This document shows positions 9,585-15,065 of a stretch of 15,065 nucleotides of DNA, one piece after another. The notes under the pieces were generated by a model. It did no database searches. It had not been told where the DNA came from and worked only from the letters and a program-made list of their open reading frames with translations. Every line of letters begins with the position of its first letter. The first letter of the stretch is position 1. This DNA is from Physocladia obscura (Eukaryota; Chytridiomycota; Chytridiomycetes; Chytridiales; Chytriomycetaceae): contig JADGJH010000249.1 of NCBI GenBank assembly GCA_027596945.1, positions 8,567 through 23,631 of the forward strand, written 5' to 3'. A program made the position numbers and the translations under genes.

Positions 9585-12500
9585 CTAGTTTCAATGATAA
9601 TGAAATTTGTATTTGTAATAACAAAATAATAATAATAACAAACATACATTAACGGTACCAAGTTTAAAAACTTCTCCATCCCCTGGAATTCGCTTGAGAT
9701 CAATATAACAAGTATTAATATAACTGAGAGTTTTGATGAAGCCTAAACGCAAGTTGACGGATCCCAAACCAGCAAGTTGCTTCTGCTCTTCGACTGGAAC
9801 ATATCTTGTGAAACCACGAATTACTTCAAGCTCTGGATCGACAACCAACTTATGATCTTCGTGATTGCTATCAGTAATTCCACAAACAAATTGAAGCGGA
9901 ATCCCAATCTGATTGGTTGCGCGAAGAGATGGAGTATTGAAAGATTCTGGAATATCAACTTCGCAAATAACTTCAAATGTTCCACGAGGAAGTCCTGTAT
10001 CCAAAAGGAGTAAGGCAACATGACCGTGTGATCCAGAGCCAGTTGTATACTGCCAAACATCAGATGACCGAGTGTTCAAGTCCACTCGCACTTGACTTAA
10101 TTTTCCGGCAATCCTCGCACTCCAATCGTGAATAACAAAGCCTTCTAAATCTTGAGGCTCAGAATAAATTCCAGAAGTCGTTATTGGGTGACTTTCGGTT
10201 ATGTTTCCATTAGTGCTAAGAATATTTGAAATTCTTGATGCTGAGGTTGATATAACACTTCGTAAAGCCCCAAGTCTTGTTTTATTTCCTGCGGATTTTG
10301 AAGCAGGCCACTGAAAATAAAAGATTCAACTATTATCACTGTCAATAATTTTGACAACGGAACACAAACCTTTCCATGCAAATTCACAAGTGTGAAAGAT
10401 CCGTAAATATCAATTAAACTCAATTGTCTTGCACCAGTAACAAACGATGCAACTTTTAGCTGTGGAGAGATCATCCAAATGTCGTGGATCCATATTAATT
10501 CACCAGTATCAGCTCCGTGAATTGTTATACGTTTATCTTCACACAAAGATACAACAGTTCCGTCATCAGCACTCCAGCAAATAGCCATGATTGCAATGAA
10601 GGACGCAATTTTGTCAGGATGTGTAATTAATAAACGCTTTGTTTTTGCCTCAAGCGACCATATAACAACAGATCCATTGGAATCTCCAGTAGCAACCAAC
10701 TTATCAGAGTAATTGGAAAATGCAATCACTGTTGGTCTGTTAATTTTTTGGTCACTTATGCCGCTTGACGACCAAACACTTGAAGATGAATGGCGCAACT
10801 TGCTTCCACCAAAAGAAGTACGATCAGTGGGACTAGCAGAAACATCATCTGGGGAAATGAGCACAGCAAGAGATCGCGTATCTTTCGATACACCATCCCA
10901 AATTACTACAGTACTGTCGTCAACTGTAACAGCCATACTTTTGCTTCCAGAACCTGCTGGCACAAGTGACGTGATACGACCAAATTTGAGATTGACATTC
11001 TTTGCCAAAATCAAGTCCTCTGCAAGTGAAGACCATTCCCAAACCCGCAGCGAACCATCCTCATGGCCAGTGGCAAAAGTCAGGTATTCCACTGGCGTGC
11101 CGTTAATATTTGGCGGTTGGTTGACGCCAGAATTAAGAACAAATGCAACACATGTAGGGCTTGTATAAGAATCGTCCTTCCAGATATTATAGGTCGCAAC
11201 CAACCCTTCACCTACTTTCTTTGAATTCCAAAGTCCGGTAATCCATCGTCTAGAATCCACAGAAATCGTATCATTGTAGAGCAATGACAAGTATCCTAGA
11301 TCTGTCACGACAACTGTGAACGGCTTCTCAGGGTGACCAGCTAGGGCAACTAAAATATCTCTTGCCACTGCATTCTGACCATACTTGTCGTCATCGAAAG
11401 AAACATCGAACGATCGGACCTTTGCTTTTGCTTTTGAGTCGGACAACGAAACTTCTGTTCTATTTTCAGCAATCGCCCATCCGACACATGCTGGTGTGTT
11501 CATAACTGGACTCAACCCTTGAGCAAGTGCTGGCAGTAAAGAGTAATACCTAACAGTCGAATGGTCGCCTAAATCATTCACCGACCACACTTGAGTGCTT
11601 CCAAACTCTCCATCTGTCAAAATTGTCATTCGATTTCTTGAAAAAATGCAAGAAGGTTGTTCCACATCGCTACCGAGAATAGTCCCCAAATAACCAAACA
11701 AAACAAGATCTCGATCGGCTTCGTTATTTTCGTTTTTACCTGACTCGGCGTTATGTGATTCTGAAACGCCAAGAATATGGATAACTTTTCCTTCATGAGG
11801 AACTATAGCTATCTTGGTTCCGTCACTTGAAATCGAGACATAACGAACTGTGTCAATCTCAATCTCAACTCGGCCAACTGGTTTTTTCGCTCTGTAATCA
11901 ATCAACATGTATCCAAGACCATCGTCATTAGCAACAAGAACAAGTGACGCTTTATGAGCAAGAGCAAATCGAGCACATCCATCAGCCGGAGGATTGCAGT
12001 GAGACTTTGTGGGAATATACTGCAAGAATAGACCAGATTCAGCATCGCTTGCAAGCTCATCGACATCCAAGAGGATAAAAAGCTCTCTATACTCGTCCCA
12101 GAAACCAATTGTTGAGTAAGCCCAGCAAATTGGTTGGCGAGGATACTGCGATTTAACAACACGTAGTAATGAAAATGAATGGGCATCCCACAATACAATT
12201 CTCCCCGGCTCAGAACCATCAGAAGCTGTCACAATACAACCATCATCTTTGGTCCATGTGACTGCTGTTATGATATCGCCTTCCGGAAGCGTTGGGTCCA
12301 CCACATGACCCAGCAATGTCAGATCGGACGTACTATAAAACGTTAAAGAACGCGAAGCAACTGCAATAGACTTTCCAGATCTTGAAAAACAACAAACAAG
12401 CGGCATTCCAACTTCATCGTCCTCAATTTTAACATTAATACGGTTAAAAAGCTTGCCGCGCTCTTTTGGCAAAACGGAACTAGAATTATTGCTGATTTCG

Positions 12501-15012
12501 TAGATATTCAAAGTTGAAATTCCATCAGAATTGACGATTCCTACAACAGAAATCAAATTTGAATAAGTATCGCGGCATGTTACTGTGATTTCTTGAAAAG
12601 ATTCATCTGTATGATCTCGTAATACAGCAATTGGCTCCCCCCGAGATGTTGGCCGATTTATCCATTCGGCCCAATTTAACTCTGGCGCCTGCGCCTTGAT
12701 CCAAGATCTGACGTCTCCTGAAACAACAGATGAAGTGTACAGATTGGCAGCTAAAGGAATAAGTGCCCGCGGGGTTTTTGTCAATGCATTGTAATTGACT
12801 ACAAGGAAACGATAGTCTGTAATATCGAAACAACTAATTAAAAATTGAAAAAAAGAAAAGAAAAATTCGCAAACATTCTGTCAACTGAGCAGCATAAATA
12901 TTATTTCCCATGTTGTCCAGCGCAAATTTAAAACAATCCAAAACTTCGTCAAGTAAACCCGCATCAATGGCCGCCCCCAGATAGGAAATATTCTGCAAAG
13001 TTTTTACGGCTTCGGTAAACCCAGACACTCCACAATTCAGCAAATGCCAAGCAATGGAAGATATTCTGCGATCGTTTGGCTTTCCGTAAATCAGCAACGA
13101 TTGATTGAAAACGTAGTGCTTTGCTGCCTTGTTGCTTGCTTCCTTGCCAAACTTGTCACGCCAATAGTTTGCCAACGATTTGTGGATATGAGTTTGTCGT
13201 TCGCCGTACAAATATCTTTCTGTAGCAACGCTTTTGAAGTAAGAGCTTGACCTGAAATAATTTTCAGTGAAAAAGAAAGGAACAACAAGGATAGAAAGAA
13301 CAAACCAAAACAAGACACTTATTCCTTTGATATTTTTGTTAATAAAACAACCGTTCAATTTCTCTAGCAGACTTTCAACAATTACCAAGTTCAATCTTGA
13401 GATGGTTGGCTCATGCGCCTGATAACAAAAAATTTTAGTCAAATAAAAGCGTCAATTAAAACAAGGAAACCTTGAAAAGTTCTCCTAAAACATCCCCGTC
13501 ACAAGATAGGATATCAGTCAATTCATTTCTACTCAACCCATTTCTCGCAGCAGTTAAATACCCCAAACTTCGCGAAACAAAAACTTTCCCGAACTTTCCT
13601 TCGCACCGTTCCAAATAGTCGTCAAACAGGCCATTAATTGTTTCAGCCTGCAAATCCCGTTCGATCGAGTTATAGCCAGACGTCCATTTTCTGACAAAGA
13701 GATTCCAAGCCGTCTTGACATACAACGGCATTGATGAAGATTTCGATTTTGCTGTGAAAAACGATTGTTGATCTGGTGCCAATGAGCGCTGGTTTGACGC
13801 AAGTAGAATCGAAATTAGAGATGATATTTCGGCACTAGATAGTGCGGGAACTTCGCAATACTTGGCATATGTTACGAGAGCCTCTGGATCGTCAATTGAA
13901 ATCTCTGAAACTCCAGTAGCAGGGTACTTGGAAGGCAATGATACAAATAGAGAATGCTTCTTGCTTGATGCTGGAACCGCAGTTATAATCACTTTAACAT
14001 TTGGAGGTAGAATTGTTGGAAGCCAGTCAATATTAGATGCGTCAATTTCATTATTCAGATCGGAAAGTCCATCCAGAACCTACATCACCCCACCACATAT
14101 AATAATAGTTAAGAAAAAACTTGAAAATTCAAGAAACATACCAAAACCAAAGGAGTTTCAACAGAAGCTAAACTCATGGCAAACTTCAATCCCAGCTTTA
14201 ATCCGGCCATAGAAGTCGGTGGCCAATACTCCAAAATATCAAATAATTCTTCGGATGCGGCCGATGCTCCAGGAGTGTTATCAACAAGCCCAGAAAGTGA
14301 TTCGATTTCTTCAGTGATTTTCGCTCTCAACTCCTCAATTCCATATATTCGCGAAATTTGAATACATACTGATGACAGCAGCGATCGCAATGAAGAAGAT
14401 TCGTAAGTTTTCCCAACAAATCTGGAAATAACAGCAAACGATGAGCTATTAGACAACTCTTGTACTACTTTTGCAATTATAGACGACTTTCCAATTCCAG
14501 ATTGTCCTGAAAAAAAAATGAAAAAAAAATACGGCAAAATATTACAACTCTGGAAAAAACGAAGATTCGAGGTGTTGGAATTCTCACCGTAAAGAATAAA
14601 AATATTCTCTTTATCGTTAGTTTCCAAAAACATACGAATACTCTTCAAAATATCATTTCTTCCAACAAAATCTGCCGCATACGCGTTCATAAAATCCCAT
14701 TGCCGCGAAATTTCAAGTATCAGATAGTCGCTTTCTTTTCGATTACTACTTTGAACGTAATGCTTGAGAATGCTTTCAGCCAAGATTCGAGCCGCATCGT
14801 CACAAAATGTTTTCAGATAAGCTGCATGCGATTTGTCTGACGAAGGTGAAAACCCAAGCGGATCTGTGGCGCTCCATGGAACTGAATAACTTCGTTTCGG
14901 ACGAATTTTTGTCGCAAGTTTTGCAATCGTCGAAGAATCGAAATCGTCAATATCTTCATCGAAATAAATGGTGTCATTAACAGCAATATCTTGTGGCTTT
15001 ACAAAAGTGCGT
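6695..15012 (-). CDS. NACHT-WD40 STAND NTPase with long acidic tail, 5'-partial
   Basis: Minus-strand exons are 15012-14588, 14506-14142, 14079-13471, 13418-13306, 13251-12875, 12816-10370, 10310-9648, 9584-7310, 7259-7191, 7111-7097, 7042-6956, 6902-6804 and 6744-6695, ending in TGA. Phases agree throughout, giving 2,530 residues in the window. Order (numbered from the first whole codon in the window): a linker with DPLGF and FVGR motifs; NACHT domain with Walker A GQSGIGKSS (142-150), Walker B LVLVLDGLSDL (261-271) and a sensor-like WLPTILPPNVKVII segment; a winged-helix-type region with LGYLTAARNGLS; a helical arm (about 470-640); WD40 repeats (about 650-1480); a beta-rich domain (to about 1666); an acidic tail. 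This is the TEP1/NWD/NPHP3-type STAND layout: an ATP-driven switch with a propeller sensor. In such proteins a DUF4062 often precedes NACHT; it would lie outside the window. The first exon could instead run from an ATG at 15041, but CAG at 15015-15013 looks like a splice acceptor. The ligand and downstream output are unknown. Confidence 0.87.
7097..7111 (-). other. 15-nt microexon in the acidic tail
   Basis: The exon TTTATACTACACAAG lies between TCAG (7115-7112) and the strong donor GTAAGC (7096). It is the only AG-to-GT segment that links the strong donor GTAAGT at 7190 with the exon starting at 7042 in phase 1. It adds IYTTQ. Skipping it keeps the frame, so it could be optional. Confidence 0.55.
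9648..10310 (-). other. Unrecognised beta-rich domain after the propeller
   Basis: This 663-nt exon (221 residues) starts with an S/T-rich linker. It continues into a compact, non-repetitive domain beginning LEGFVIHDWSARIAGKLSQV and including GHVALLLLDTGLPRGTFEVI, IPLQFVCGI and LGFIKTLSYINTCYIDLKRI. Alternating hydrophobic residues suggest a beta sandwich. It is coherent with neither WD40 blades nor the acidic tail, and I assign no family. Confidence 0.5.
10370..12816 (-). other. WD40 beta-propeller region on one large exon
   Basis: A single 2,447-nt exon encodes about 815 residues with repeated blade endings such as GRIVLWDAHS, STQVWSVND, GSLRVWEW, STVVIWDG, GSVVIWSL and KRITIHGADTG. Blades are degenerate. 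The length would fit two seven-bladed propellers, as in TEP1-like proteins, but I cannot count blades reliably by eye. In STAND proteins this region senses the ligand and holds the NACHT domain inactive. Confidence 0.8.
13471..15012 (-). other. NACHT ATPase module with flanking linker
   Basis: Three exons encode the nucleotide switch. The intron at 14587-14507 interrupts the first Gly codon of Walker A, and the intron at 14141-14080 cuts through Walker B, so neither motif is intact in any single unspliced ORF. The P-loop lysine and following serine are present. Walker B reads LDGLSDL, where NACHT proteins commonly have D-G-x-D-E: a Ser replaces the first acid and Asp stands in the catalytic Glu position. 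That should still allow Mg-ATP binding but may slow hydrolysis (inference). Confidence 0.85.
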
Positions 15013-15065
15013 CTGTGGTGGATAATAAAAATTTTAAACATTTAGAAAAGGATGCAAGTAATAGC

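Noticed and set aside
9609..9640. AAT/AAC low-complexity run
   Set aside because: It lies inside the intron 9647-9585 and is ordinary AT-rich intron sequence rather than a structured repeat.
10713..11168. 151-codon ORF on the + strand
   Set aside because: It is antisense to the large WD40 exon, whose frame is supported by blade motifs and consistent splice phases. Its translation resembles no family.
1..15065. tRNA, rRNA, CRISPR, insertion sequence or viral remnant
   Set aside because: No cloverleaf-like, array-like, transposase, integrase or reverse-transcriptase signal was found; almost all sequence is explained by three intron-containing genes.

Overview
The window is eukaryotic nuclear DNA. 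It is AT-rich and gene-dense, with many very short spliceosomal introns (about 42-94 bp) that split conserved domains in frame. Acceptors are mostly TTTTAG/TTTCAG type, and some introns carry CTAAC/CTAAA-like branch sites. Compact spacing, tiny introns and a gene set of coiled-coil protein, MARK/Kin1-type kinase and NACHT-WD40 protein fit an early-diverging (zoosporic, chytrid-like) fungus. This lineage call is inference from gene style, not proof. No rRNA, tRNA, CRISPR array, transposon or bacterial-type operon was seen.

Layout: (1) 22-3471, + strand: the 3' part of a gene for a very long coiled-coil protein (4 exons in the window, 1,085 residues, 5' end outside). (2) 3472-3720: a convergent intergenic gap holding the 3' ends of genes 1 and 3. 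(3) 3721-6569, - strand: a complete 12-exon gene for a MARK/PAR-1/Kin1-like Ser/Thr kinase of about 750 residues, with a UBA-like segment after the kinase domain but no recognisable KA1 domain. (4) 6570-6694: a 125-bp gap with a 10-bp element that reads both as TATA box and poly(A) signal. (5) 6695-15012, - strand: the 3' part of a giant gene (13 exons in the window, about 2,530 residues) for a STAND NTPase. Its order is NACHT, WD40 propeller(s), an unrecognised beta-rich domain, then a roughly 860-residue acidic tail whose end is built from a chain of small phase-1 exons.

All reading frames were rebuilt by matching splice phases. Every junction listed is phase-consistent and free of stops. 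The most interesting point is the junction of the two minus-strand genes. The tail of the NACHT-WD40 gene ends in exons that are all multiples of three and flanked by phase-1 introns. A phase-1-compatible acceptor also lies just upstream of the kinase start and opens directly into the kinase frame. The sequence therefore allows cassette-type tail variants and even a read-through NACHT-WD40-kinase mRNA, although the default reading is two separate tandem genes.
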